Positions 51,139 through 59,163 are shown, counted from the stretch's first letter. The stretch is 64,000 bases of DNA from an uncultured Corynebacterium sp. (GCF_943914615.1 NZ_CALUCS010000006.1:1-64000), one strand, 5' to 3'. Notes: generated by a model from the sequence alone, not told the origin. Translations and numbers: made by a program.

Positions 51139-52304
51139 GTGGCCATCCTTTCGTGCGCCTTGGCTCGGGCTTCGCGCTCCGCGGCCAGGACATCTTCCAG
51201 ATCGTTGGGTTCAGCAGACAAGTGCTGGCAAGCCTCCATGGTTGCCGCAATCGTGTCCACAATGCGGGGGAAGCTGAGCCTGCCGTTGAGGAACTCGACA
51301 GCCGCTTCCTCGTTCGCAGCATTATAAACCGCGGGCATCGTTCCCCCGGCAGTGACCGCCTGGCGTGCCAGGATAACGGCCGGGAAGACCTCGTCGTCCA
51401 GCGGCTCGAAGTGCCAGTCGGTTGCTTGGGAAAAGTCCAGCTTGGGCTGTGCGTCCGCGATACGGTCGGGCCAGCCGAGGGCCAGGGAGATCGGCAGTTT
51501 CATCGACGGCGGGGAGGCCTGGGCGATCGTCGCCCCGTCGATGAAGGTGACCATGGAGTGGACGATCGACTGCGGGTGGACAGTCACGTCGATCTTCTCA
51601 GCGGGGATGCCGAACAGCAGGCTGGCCTCAATCAGTTCCAGCCCCTTGTTGACCATCGTCGCGGAGTTAAGGGTGTTCATCTGCCCCATCGACCAAGTCG
51701 GATGGTTGGCGGCCTGCAGCGGGGTTACGTCCTCCAGCTGAGCGCGCGTGTAGCCACGGAAAGGGCCGCCCGAGGCGGTGAGCACGAGCGAGTCCACCTC
51801 GTCCACCCGCCCGGAACGCAGGCACTGCGCCATCGCGGAGTGCTCGGAATCCACGGGGATTAGCTGCCCTTCGTCCGCCGCCTTCAGTACCAGCTGACCA
51901 CCTGCGACGAGCGATTCCTTGTTTGCCAGCGCCAGTTTCGCCTTGGTTCCCAGGGTCGCCAGTGTCGCATCGAGGCCCAGAGAGCCGACTAGGGCGTTCA
52001 GGATAACGTCGCCCTCCCCCAGTTCCGGCCCGATGGCCTCGACCAGCTCGCGGGCGGAATCTTTACCACGGATGCAGTGGGCGCCGAACTCCCCGTCCAG
52101 CCACTCCGCCGTGTGCTCGGAGGCCACCGCCACGCGCGCAAGATCTAGCCCAAAGTCGCGGACCTGCTGCGCCAGCACGTCCGGCTTGGAGCCGTGCGCG
52201 GAAATGCCAACCAGCTCGAAGCGCTCTGGGTTATCCGCCATCACCTCCAGCGCTTGGGTGCCGATGGATCCGGTGCTGCCTAGTACTACTACTCGCGTTT
52301 TCAC
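51123..52304 (-). CDS. dxr: 1-deoxy-D-xylulose-5-phosphate reductoisomerase
   Basis: Dxr makes methylerythritol 4-phosphate, the first committed step to isoprenoids. The 393-residue protein shows NADPH motif VLGSTGSIGTQAL (about 6-18), ALANKESLVAGG, the catalytic PVDSEHSAMAQCL, LTASGGPFRG and NEEAAVEFL. The start is the GTG at 52304; nothing conserved lies further upstream in frame, and TAGAAT seven bases before the GTG gives a leaderless mRNA. It overlaps rip1 by 16 bp. Confidence 0.95.
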   Translation of the reverse strand: MKTRVVVLGSTGSIGTQALEVMADNPERFELVGISAHGSKPDVLAQQVRDFGLDLARVAVASEHTAEWLDGEFGAHCIRGKDSARELVEAIGPELGEGDVILNALVGSLGLDATLATLGTKAKLALANKESLVAGGQLVLKAADEGQLIPVDSEHSAMAQCLRSGRVDEVDSLVLTASGGPFRGYTRAQLEDVTPLQAANHPTWSMGQMNTLNSATMVNKGLELIEASLLFGIPAEKIDVTVHPQSIVHSMVTFIDGATIAQASPPSMKLPISLALGWPDRIADAQPKLDFSQATDWHFEPLDDEVFPAVILARQAVTAGGTMPAVYNAANEEAAVEFLNGRLSFPRIVDTIAATMEACQHLSAEPNDLEDVLAAEREARAKAHERMATWLLD

Positions 52305-52311
52305 GCGGTCT

Positions 52312-52317
52312 ATTCTA
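52312..52317 (-). promoter_or_regulatory. Candidate -10 of dxr (leaderless)
   Basis: TAGAAT on the minus strand ends seven bases before the GTG start of dxr, which would put the transcript start on the GTG itself. There is no SD. The TGACGCC element at 52331-52337 lies just upstream, near where a -35 would be. Confidence 0.6.
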
Positions 52318-52457
52318 TTTCTTTTCTTGGTGACGCCCCCGTCTCCCCACCTAAATTGGGTACTTTCCTGGCCACGCCTGCACACGGATAGGGACATTCT
52401 TGTCCTGATGTGTCAAAATGGCGGGGATAGAATTTTTTTGACTTTCAGGAGGAAACG

Positions 52458-52859
52458 GTGGCGCAACACTCTAAGGAAGCTGAAGTTTACAACGGCGTAT
52501 CCACCGCGGACGTTCCGTCTGCGGCCTGGGGCTGGAGCGAGCTTCCGCGTCGCGGAATCATTACCGCCGGTGTCATCGGCGGCCTGTTCTTGTTGGGCAT
52601 GCTGTTTGGCAACCACAAGGGCAACGTTGAGAACATCTGGCTGATCGTGTTGGCAGTCGTGGTTTTCCTCGGCGTTGGTCTGTGGGTGGCTCGCCCGACT
52701 TTCAAGCAGCGCACGACCGTTACCGCTCGCAACAAGCCGGAGGGTCACGTGGAGCCGGTCTGGTCCGCTGACCAGCTGAACCTGACGGGCGCTTACTCCG
52801 ATCTGAGCGACGATGAGCTGCGTACCCAGAACATCGACCCGGCTACGCTGAACCGCTAG
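52458..52859 (+). CDS. DUF2631 family membrane protein
   Basis: A 133-residue actinobacterial protein with two membrane segments (IITAGVIGGLFLLGMLFG and IWLIVLAVVVFLGVGLWVA) and a family-typical SAAWGWSELP before the first. The GTG start at 52458 has a strong AGGAGG before it. The tail (WSADQLNLTGAYSDLSDDEL) is acidic. Function unknown. It stands between dxr and rlmN, as in mycobacteria, and has its own terminator. Confidence 0.85.
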   Translation: MAQHSKEAEVYNGVSTADVPSAAWGWSELPRRGIITAGVIGGLFLLGMLFGNHKGNVENIWLIVLAVVVFLGVGLWVARPTFKQRTTVTARNKPEGHVEPVWSADQLNLTGAYSDLSDDELRTQNIDPATLNR

Positions 52860-52897
52860 CTCTGATCGGCTAGTTTTTAGCCCTCAAAAAATTTTTT

Positions 52898-52933
52898 ACT
52901 GCGCAGGCTGCTTTAAAGCCTGCGCAGTTTTTT
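52898..52933. terminator. Terminator between DUF2631 and rlmN genes
   Basis: An 11-bp stem ACTGCGCAGGC (52898-52908) with GCCTGCGCAGT (52918-52928) is followed on the + strand by TTTTTT. On the minus strand the same stem is followed by TAAAAAATTTTTT, so it may also stop rlmN transcripts, whose stop codon touches the stem. This is one of the few convergent boundaries in the window with a proper terminator. Confidence 0.9.
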
Positions 52934-54029
52934 ATCGCTCTTCTGCCGCCAGCTGGCCACAGGCCGCGGCGATCTCCTGGCCCTTCGTATCGCGCACAGT
53001 GCAAGGCACGCCCTGGGCTTCCACCCGGCGGACGAACTCGTCTTGACGATCCTTCGGGGAGGCATCCCACTTGGAGCCGGGCGTGGGATTCAGCGGAATC
53101 ACATTTACGTGCACCTTCGTACCCAGCGCTCCACGTAGCTTCTTCCCCAGCAGGTCCGCACGCCACGGCTGGTCGTTCATGTCGCGGATCAGTGCGTACT
53201 CAATGGAGACGCGACGGCCGGAAGTATCCGCGTAGTAGCGTGCGGCGTCCAGCACCTCCTCCACCGACCAGCGGTTATTCACCGGTACTAGCTCGTCGCG
53301 CAACTCGTCGTCCGGGGTGTGTAGGGAAACGGCCAGGCGAACCTTCATCTCCTCGTCCGCCAGCTTGCGGATCGCAGGAGCCAGGCCGACCGTCGACACG
53401 GTGATGTTGCGCTGGGAAATGCCGAAGCCGTCCGGCGCTGGTGCGGACACCTTGCGGATAGTGTCCACCACACGCTTGTAGTTGGCCAGTGGCTCCCCCA
53501 TTCCCATGAACACGATGTTGGACAGGCGACCGCCCTCCTCCTGCATCGTGCTAGCCGCCGCGCGGGCCTGCTCCACCATCTCACCCACGGAGAGGTTGCG
53601 GTCCAGGCCGCCCTGGCCAGTCGCGCAGAACGGGCAGGCCATGCCGCAGCCCGCCTGGGAGGAAATGCACAGCGTGGCGCGCCCCGGGTAACGCATCAGC
53701 ACGCTTTCCAGCATCGTGCCGTCGTGCAGGCGCCACAGCGTTTTGCGCGTCTCGCCGTCGTCGGCCTCCATGTTGCGCATGGGGTGCATCAGCTCGGGGA
53801 ATAGCCCCTCCTTCACCGCCGCGCGCTTGGACTCGGGCAGGTCCGTCATCTCCATCGGGTCGCCCTGCAAACGGCCGTAGTATTGACGCCGAATCTGATC
53901 CGCCCGGAACTTCGGCAGGCCGAGCTCCTGCACCCGCTCCTTGAGCTTCTCCTCATCGAGATCCGCCATGTGCACTGGCGGCATACCCCTTTTAGGTGCT
54001 GCGAACTGAAGTTTTACTGGTGTAGCCAT
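52932..54029 (-). CDS. rlmN: 23S rRNA (adenine-2503-C2)-methyltransferase
   Basis: RlmN is a radical-SAM methyltransferase acting on A2503 of 23S rRNA and A37 of some tRNAs. The 365-residue protein has the radical SAM cluster motif CGMACPFC (about 126-133), MGMGEPLANY, the resolving/methyl-carrying cysteine in the C-terminal VPCTVRDTKGQEI, and an N-terminal RNA-binding part (FRADQIRRQYYGR). The ATG at 54029 gives the normal length; no conserved sequence lies upstream. Confidence 0.94.
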   Translation of the reverse strand: MATPVKLQFAAPKRGMPPVHMADLDEEKLKERVQELGLPKFRADQIRRQYYGRLQGDPMEMTDLPESKRAAVKEGLFPELMHPMRNMEADDGETRKTLWRLHDGTMLESVLMRYPGRATLCISSQAGCGMACPFCATGQGGLDRNLSVGEMVEQARAAASTMQEEGGRLSNIVFMGMGEPLANYKRVVDTIRKVSAPAPDGFGISQRNITVSTVGLAPAIRKLADEEMKVRLAVSLHTPDDELRDELVPVNNRWSVEEVLDAARYYADTSGRRVSIEYALIRDMNDQPWRADLLGKKLRGALGTKVHVNVIPLNPTPGSKWDASPKDRQDEFVRRVEAQGVPCTVRDTKGQEIAAACGQLAAEER

Positions 54030-54115
54030 GATGCGCCCATTATTGCACGTAACGGGGGTAACCCTCACATTGCGAAAATCTGAACCCAGCCACGTTATGC
54101 CGTTGAATGGTAGGT

Positions 54116-54526
54116 ATGAGCGACAACAACCAACCGAACTCTGTTCCTCAACCGACCAATCCCCAACCGACAAACCCCGAGCCGGTTAGCACTCCCCAAA
54201 ACCCGCCGGTTTCGAACACTGAACCTGTAGCTGGGGCGCCGGCGCAGAATCCGGCGTCACCAAAAAACAACAGCGAGCACCGCGAGGTGAAGAAGTCCCT
54301 TGCAGGAACGACGTGGGTGGCGCTTATCGTCGGCGTGCTGCTGCTGATCCTGTTGCTCGTGTTTATCCTGCAGAACCAGGAATCCGCAGAGCTGCAGCTG
54401 TTCGCATGGACGATGACATTCCCCATCGGCGTGGGCATGCTGATCGCCGCGATTGTCGGTGCGCTGATCATGGCGCTGGTCGGCGGCGTGCGTATTGTGC
54501 AGCTGCGCAAGCAGGTAACGCGATAG
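54116..54526 (+). CDS. LapA (DUF1049) domain membrane protein
   Basis: A 136-residue protein with a Pro/Thr/Asn-rich N-terminus made of short repeats (PQPTNPQPTNPEPVSTPQ), then two membrane segments of the LapA/DUF1049 type (WVALIVGVLLLILLLVFILQN and IGVGMLIAAIVGALIMALVGG) and a short basic end. The function in actinobacteria is unknown. The start ATG at 54116 is divergent from rlmN by 86 bp. Its stop TAG abuts the cdsA stop on the other strand (TAGCTA). Confidence 0.82.
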   Translation: MSDNNQPNSVPQPTNPQPTNPEPVSTPQNPPVSNTEPVAGAPAQNPASPKNNSEHREVKKSLAGTTWVALIVGVLLLILLLVFILQNQESAELQLFAWTMTFPIGVGMLIAAIVGALIMALVGGVRIVQLRKQVTR

Positions 54527-55381
54527 CTACACGCCGCTGAGCATATTCAGCACAACCCAGGTGATCATCGCCGAAGGCAACATGCCGTCCAGGCGATCCA
54601 TGAGGCCACCGTGGCCCGGCAACATGCCGGACATGTCCTTGATGCCGAGGTCTCGCTTGAACTGCGACTCCACCAGGTCACCGAGAGTGGCGCAGCAGGC
54701 CAGTCCGGGCCCCAGCAGCAGGCCGACCCAGAATGGGCCGGACAGCAGCAACGTCACGCAGGCCACGCCGATGGCGGTGGATAGAATCACCGAGCCGGCG
54801 AAGCCCTCCCAAGACTTCTTGGGGCTCACCGCGGGTGCCATCGAATGGGTGCCGAAAAGCACGCCAGCGATGTAACCGCCCACGTCGGAACCCACAACAC
54901 ACAGCATAAACGTGACGATGAAAGCCCAGCCGTCGATGTGATCGCGTTCCATACGCGACAGCATGGCCGCGAAGCTGCCGAACAGCGGGATCCACGTCAG
55001 CACAAAGACGCCGACCGCCGTATCCCGCAGATAATTATGCGGAGGCGAGGAACGGCCGTGGTGAAACAGGCGCGTCACCATCAACAGCAGCACACTGATG
55101 ACAAAACCCGCTAACGCGCCGGTCGGGCCGAATGGCCACGAAAGCCAGACAATCACCTGCGCCCCCAGAAAGAGGACAGGCAGGTTCAGCACATAGCCAC
55201 CCTCGTAGAGACGGCGCCAGACCTCATAGACCGCCAGCGACAAAGCCAAGGCCACCAGCGGATACCACGCGAAAGGCGTGAAGAGCCCCGCGATGGCGAT
55301 GGCGCCCAAAAATACGCCAACGCCGATGGCCTGTTTCAGATCCCGGCCGGGACCATTCTTGGGTTTCGGGCGAGCAGCGAT
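54527..55381 (-). CDS. cdsA: Phosphatidate cytidylyltransferase
   Basis: CdsA makes CDP-diacylglycerol, the precursor for PgsA and all phospholipids, in the inner membrane. The protein has about eight membrane helices and the signature KRDLGIKDMSGMLPGHGGLMDRLDG near the C-terminus, with Mg-binding Asp. The conserved N-terminus (RPKPKNGPGRDLKQAIGVGV) is open in frame but has no ATG, GTG or TTG before it; the frame closes at TAG. An ATC at 55381 lies 10 bases after AAAGG and gives 284 residues, the usual size. The first regular start is TTG at 55309, which would cut conserved residues. Confidence 0.88.
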   Translation of the reverse strand: MAARPKPKNGPGRDLKQAIGVGVFLGAIAIAGLFTPFAWYPLVALALSLAVYEVWRRLYEGGYVLNLPVLFLGAQVIVWLSWPFGPTGALAGFVISVLLLMVTRLFHHGRSSPPHNYLRDTAVGVFVLTWIPLFGSFAAMLSRMERDHIDGWAFIVTFMLCVVGSDVGGYIAGVLFGTHSMAPAVSPKKSWEGFAGSVILSTAIGVACVTLLLSGPFWVGLLLGPGLACCATLGDLVESQFKRDLGIKDMSGMLPGHGGLMDRLDGMLPSAMITWVVLNMLSGV

Positions 55382-55424
55382 AAGAAATCGGCCTTTCGTG
55401 CGCAGGGGCTAGCAGGCGCTCGAG

Positions 55425-55982
55425 TTAAACCTCGAGCAGTTCCTTCTCCTTGGCTTCAACCAGGGAATCAACCTGCTCCACGTAGTTGTGGGTGACCTTC
55501 TCCAGGTCCTTTTCAGCCGCGCGGACCTCATCCTCGCCGGCCTCGCCGTCCTTCTGGATCTTGCCCAGCTGCTCCATGCCCTTGCGGCGGATGTTGCGGA
55601 TGGCGATCTTCGCGTCCTCGCCCTTGGACTTGGCCACCTTGACCATTTCCTTGCGGCGCTCCTCGGTAAGCTGCGGGATCGTTACGCGCAGTACCTGGCC
55701 ATCGTTGGTGGGGTTGACGCCCAAATCGGAGTTGCGGATAGCGTTCTCGATCGTGTCCATGGTGGACTGCTCATAGGGCTTGATAAGCAGCATGCGGGGC
55801 TCCGGAACACTGATGGTGGCCATCTGGGTGATCGGAGTGGGAACGCCGTAGTACTCGGCGACAACGCCGTTGAACATGGACGGGTTCGCGCGACCGGTGC
55901 GGATGGTCGTCAGATCCTCGCGGGCGTGCTCTACAGAGCTAGTCATGCGCTCTTCGGACTCAAGCAGAATATCGTCAATCAT
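55425..55982 (-). CDS. frr: Ribosome recycling factor
   Basis: Frr splits the post-termination ribosome with EF-G. The 185-residue protein has the usual length and motifs: ERMTSSVEHAREDLTTIRTGRANPSMFNGV, then YGVPTPITQMATISVPEPRML and the C-terminal coiled coil ending LVEAKEKELLEV. It lies between pyrH and cdsA in the conserved rpsB-tsf-pyrH-frr-cdsA order. Confidence 0.97.
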   Translation of the reverse strand: MIDDILLESEERMTSSVEHAREDLTTIRTGRANPSMFNGVVAEYYGVPTPITQMATISVPEPRMLLIKPYEQSTMDTIENAIRNSDLGVNPTNDGQVLRVTIPQLTEERRKEMVKVAKSKGEDAKIAIRNIRRKGMEQLGKIQKDGEAGEDEVRAAEKDLEKVTHNYVEQVDSLVEAKEKELLEV

Positions 55983-56044
55983 GATTAGAAATTTACCAGT
56001 TTACGGTGGGGATATGGGTTTAGGGATCGAGTTATGTTTGCGCC

Positions 56045-56785
56045 TTAGCTGGTGCTGACGTTGCCGTCGACCAGGGTGCCGATGCGCTCGCCGTTGATTG
56101 CGCGGGCGATGTTGCCCTCGGTGAGTAGGTTGAAAACCAGAATCGGCATCTTGTTATCCATGCACAGGGAGAACGCGGTGGCGTCGGCGACCTTGAGGCC
56201 CTTCTCGATAACCTCCCACGGGGTGATCTCGTGGAAGAGCTCCGCATCCGGGTTGGTACGCGGGTCGTCGCTGTACACGCCATCGACGGCCTTGGCCATC
56301 AGCAGCACTTCGCAACCGATCTCCAGGGCGCGCTGGGCGGCGGTGGTGTCGGTGGAGAAGTACGGCATGCCCATGCCCGCGCCGAAGATAACCACGCGCC
56401 CCTTCTCCAGGTGGCGGGAGGCACGCAGCGGCAGGTAGGGCTCAGCGACCTGCGTCATTTGAATGGCGGTCTGCACGCGGCAGTCCACGCCCTCCTGCTC
56501 CAGGAAGTCCTGCAGGGCCAGGCAGTTCATGACCGTGCCGAGCATGCCCATGTAGTCGGAGCGGGAACGGTCCAGGCCGCGCTGCTGCAGCTCTGCACCG
56601 CGGAAGAAATTGCCGCCGCCGATGACTACGGCGACTTCCACGCCGGACTTGGAAACCTCCGCGATCTGTCGCGCCACGTTCTGCACAACGTCAGGGTCGA
56701 TGCCGACCTTGCCGCCGCCGAACATCTCACCCCCCAGCTTCAACATGACGCGCTTGTAGCCTTCGCGGTTTTCGGCTGTAGTCAC
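56045..56785 (-). CDS. pyrH: UMP kinase
   Basis: PyrH phosphorylates UMP to UDP. The 246-residue amino-acid-kinase fold protein shows RVMLKLGGEMFGG at the N-terminus, VVIGGGNFFRGAEL, YLPLRASRHLEKGRVVIFGAGMGMPYFSTDT and a C-terminal ALEIG-to-NGERIGTLV segment. I chose the GTG at 56785 because AAAGGAG lies 8 bases upstream; an ATG 14 codons earlier would add non-conserved residues. It follows the tsf terminator. Confidence 0.95.
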   Translation of the reverse strand: MTTAENREGYKRVMLKLGGEMFGGGKVGIDPDVVQNVARQIAEVSKSGVEVAVVIGGGNFFRGAELQQRGLDRSRSDYMGMLGTVMNCLALQDFLEQEGVDCRVQTAIQMTQVAEPYLPLRASRHLEKGRVVIFGAGMGMPYFSTDTTAAQRALEIGCEVLLMAKAVDGVYSDDPRTNPDAELFHEITPWEVIEKGLKVADATAFSLCMDNKMPILVFNLLTEGNIARAINGERIGTLVDGNVSTS

Positions 56786-56845
56786 CGGGGAATCTCCTTT
56801 GTCGACGTGTTTTGCACTGCTGGCCATACTACCCCACCCAAGACA

Positions 56846-56883
56846 TAGGAAAAGGCCTCGGCACCCTTTCGGGCCGAGGCCTT
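56846..56883 (-). terminator. Intrinsic terminator after tsf
   Basis: On the minus strand an 11-bp stem AAGGCCTCGGC / GCCGAGGCCTT (56852-56862 with 56873-56883) with a 10-base loop is followed by a short TTTTCCTAT tail, 34 bp after the tsf stop. It separates rpsB-tsf from pyrH-frr-cdsA, at least in part. Confidence 0.85.
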
Positions 56884-56917
56884 GAAATGCGAGGCTTCAT
56901 GCCTGGCGATAGGTGGC

Positions 56918-57736
56918 TTACGCCTGGCCAACCTCGAAGCGCTTGAAGCCCTTCAGGGTTACGCCTGCCTCGTCCATAACCTGCTTAACAGACTTCTTGG
57001 ACTCGGTGACGGACGGCTGGTCCAGCAGGCAAACGTCCTTGAAGTAGCCCTTCAGGCGGCCCTCGATGATGTTCGGCAGAGCCTTCTCCGGCTTGCCCTC
57101 TTCGCGGGCGGTAGCCTCGGCGATCTCGCGCTCCTTAGCGACGGTCTCAGCCGGCACCTCGTCGCTGCTCAGGTACTTAGCCTTCAGAGCGGCAACCTGC
57201 ATAGCGGCGGCCTTGGCTGCGCCCTCATCGTCGCCCTCGTAGGCAACCAGCACGCCAACTGCCGGCGGCAGGTCAGCGGAGCGGTGGTGCATGTAGGCAG
57301 CAACCTTGTCACCCTCGATGGTGGTGGCGCGCTTCAGCTCCAGCTTCTCGCCGATCTTTGCGGACAGCTGCTGCAGAGCGTCGACGGCCTTCTGGCCATC
57401 AACCTCAACGGCCTCGAGCTCCTCGCGGGAGTTAGCCTTGACCTCGGCTGCAGCGGCTGCGACCTTGTCGGCGAACTCAATGAACTCAGAGTTCTTGGCC
57501 ACGAAGTCGGTCTCAGCGTTGACCTCGATCATGGTGTTGCCGGAAACGGCGATCAGGCCCTCGGAGGCGGAGCGCTCTGCGCGCTTGCCCACGTCCTTCG
57601 CGCCCTTGATGCGCAGGATCTCGATGGCCTTGTCGAAGTCGCCTGCGGCTTCTTCCAGGGCCTTCTTGCAGTCCATCATGCCGGCGCCGGTGATCTCGCG
57701 GAGCTTCTTAACGTCTGCAGCGGTGTAGTTCGCCAT
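56918..57736 (-). CDS. tsf: Elongation factor Ts
   Basis: EF-Ts exchanges GDP for GTP on EF-Tu. The 272-residue protein has the N-terminal UBA-like part (VKKLREITGAGMMDCKKALEEAAGDFDKAIEILR), the core motif ETDFVAKN and a C-terminal dimerisation region (KGYFKDVCLLDQPSV). A strong SD (GGAGGATCG) precedes the ATG. It is 171 bp after rpsB, with a long hairpin between. Confidence 0.97.
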   Translation of the reverse strand: MANYTAADVKKLREITGAGMMDCKKALEEAAGDFDKAIEILRIKGAKDVGKRAERSASEGLIAVSGNTMIEVNAETDFVAKNSEFIEFADKVAAAAAEVKANSREELEAVEVDGQKAVDALQQLSAKIGEKLELKRATTIEGDKVAAYMHHRSADLPPAVGVLVAYEGDDEGAAKAAAMQVAALKAKYLSSDEVPAETVAKEREIAEATAREEGKPEKALPNIIEGRLKGYFKDVCLLDQPSVTESKKSVKQVMDEAGVTLKGFKRFEVGQA

Positions 57737-57829
57737 GTGGGGCGATCCTCCTTCTGGTGGAAGTGTTCATAGTGGCTGAAATAACAGTTTCTAAATTCAG
57801 TCCTGTTTTCCAGCCTAGGTTACAAGTAA

Positions 57830-57883
57830 CGCCCACGCCCGTCGGACACGGGTCTTAAACTGTGTCCCATACGGGGGTGGGCG
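57830..57883 (-). terminator. Long interrupted hairpin between rpsB and tsf
   Basis: The stem consists of three paired blocks: CGCCCAC/GTGGGCG (57830-57836 with 57877-57883), CCCGT/ACGGG (57838-57842 with 57871-57875) and GGACAC/GTGTCC (57844-57849 with 57862-57867), 18 base pairs in all with a 12-base loop. No U-run follows on the minus strand. It starts 25 bp after the rpsB stop and is a candidate attenuator, processing site or partial terminator that sets the S2 to EF-Ts ratio. Confidence 0.6.
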
Positions 57884-57907
57884 CTAAATCGCTAGCACTA
57901 AAGCAGC

Positions 57908-58729
57908 TTATGCCTCAGTCTTGTCCTCGGCCTTTGCCTCAGACTGAGCCTCTGCGGTGGGAGCCTCGGTCTTCTCAGCCTCAGCCGGTGCCTTGTCGGC
58001 GTCGCCGGCAGCTTCCTTGGCTGCAGCCTCCTGGCGCTCGGCGCGGGCCTGGCGGCCAGCCTCGACTGCGGAGGAGATGATGCTGGTCAGCAGGTTTGCG
58101 GAGCGGATAGCGTCGTCGTTGCCCGGGATCGGGTAGTCGACAACGTCCGGGTCGCAGTTGGTGTCCAGGATTGCGACAACCGGGATATTCAGCTTCTGTG
58201 CCTCGGAGACAGCGATGTGCTCCTTGTTGGTGTCGACGATCCACAGGGCGGACGGGGTCTTGGTCATGTCCGCGATGCCGCCGAGGACGCGCTCCAGCTT
58301 GTTGCGCTCGCGGGTCAGCATCAGAACTTCCTTCTTGGTGCGGCCCTTGTAGCCGTCCTCAGCTGCGTCCATTGCCTGCAGCTCCTTGAGGCGGTGCAGA
58401 CGCTTAGCAACGGTCTGGAAGTTGGTCAGCATGCCGCCGAGCCAGCGGTGGTTGACGTAGGGCATACCCACGCGCTCTGCCTCGTTGGCAACTGCTTCCT
58501 GAGCCTGCTTCTTGGTGCCGACGTACAGGATGTTGCCGCCGTGTGCGACGGTCTCCTTGACGAACTCGTATGCCTCGTCGATGTAGGTCAGGGTCTGCTG
58601 CAGGTCGATGATGTAGATGCCGTTGCGGTCGGTGAAGATGAAGCGCTTCATCTTCGGGTTCCAACGACGGGTCTGGTGACCGAAGTGGACACCAGCGTCC
58701 AGCAGCTCGCGCATAGTAACAACAGCCAT
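57908..58729 (-). CDS. rpsB: 30S ribosomal protein S2
   Basis: S2 is needed for assembly of the small subunit head. The 273-residue protein starts MAVVTMRELLDAGVHFGHQTRRWNPKM and includes IIDLQQTLTYIDEAYEF, YVNHRWLGGMLTNF and the NKEHIAVSEAQKLNIPVVAILDTNCDPD segment, all typical. The C-terminal 40 residues are an Ala/Glu/Lys/Thr low-complexity tail (EKTEAPTAEAQSEAKAEDKT), as in other actinobacteria. The start ATG at 58729 follows a structured leader (58893-58943). Confidence 0.97.
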   Translation of the reverse strand: MAVVTMRELLDAGVHFGHQTRRWNPKMKRFIFTDRNGIYIIDLQQTLTYIDEAYEFVKETVAHGGNILYVGTKKQAQEAVANEAERVGMPYVNHRWLGGMLTNFQTVAKRLHRLKELQAMDAAEDGYKGRTKKEVLMLTRERNKLERVLGGIADMTKTPSALWIVDTNKEHIAVSEAQKLNIPVVAILDTNCDPDVVDYPIPGNDDAIRSANLLTSIISSAVEAGRQARAERQEAAAKEAAGDADKAPAEAEKTEAPTAEAQSEAKAEDKTEA

Positions 58730-58892
58730 GGTGTTACAGGGGCGTATTTCTTCTAGCCGGCCGTGTGGTCGGCGCCGCCCCTTCCTCGCTTTCAAAGTTT
58801 AGGGTTTGACGGTTTTCTTCACGATGCACTCGACACTCACTGTACGTGCGTGGCTTATGCACCATCCTGGCAGATAATCCCCGGTGTAGCTG

Positions 58893-58943
58893 TGGCTCGC
58901 CATGTTCGCCCGCTTCTTCTAGCGGGACCGTGCTGGTGAGCCA
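58893..58943 (-). promoter_or_regulatory. Structured rpsB leader element
   Basis: On the minus strand an outer stem TGGCTC-x-CCA with TGG-x-GAGCCA (58934-58943 with 58893-58902) encloses an inner stem CCCGCT/AGCGGG (58921-58926 with 58909-58914, 6-base loop). It begins about 160 bases upstream of the rpsB start. Leaders of rpsB in several bacterial groups bind S2 for autoregulation; whether this one does is inference. Confidence 0.5.
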
Positions 58944-59138
58944 TTAGGTGGGGTGCGAATATCTACGCGTAGTCAGTCGCCTTACTTCGCCTCTCGGTCT
59001 TCGCAAAACCGAGTGCACTTCCCTGATATCGTGCGTATCAAGAAATTGCGGCGGACGAATCCGGACATACTGCGCCTGCTACCCTACCCCCACTCACGCT
59101 GCCTAAACAAGTCCAACTGCCGCGCGTTGTGCCGTTTC

Positions 59139-59163
59139 TGTGGACAACTTTTAGTTATCCACA
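59139..59163. promoter_or_regulatory. Facing pair of DnaA-box-like 9-mers
   Basis: TGTGGACAA (59139-59147, reverse of TTGTCCACA) and TTATCCACA (59155-59163) face each other across 7 bp. Both 9-mers match the bacterial DnaA box TTRTNCACA. The whole 27-bp block, including the flanking C and G, is also an imperfect inverted repeat. It lies 56 bp upstream of the M23-like gene. DnaA binding is inferred. Confidence 0.55.
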
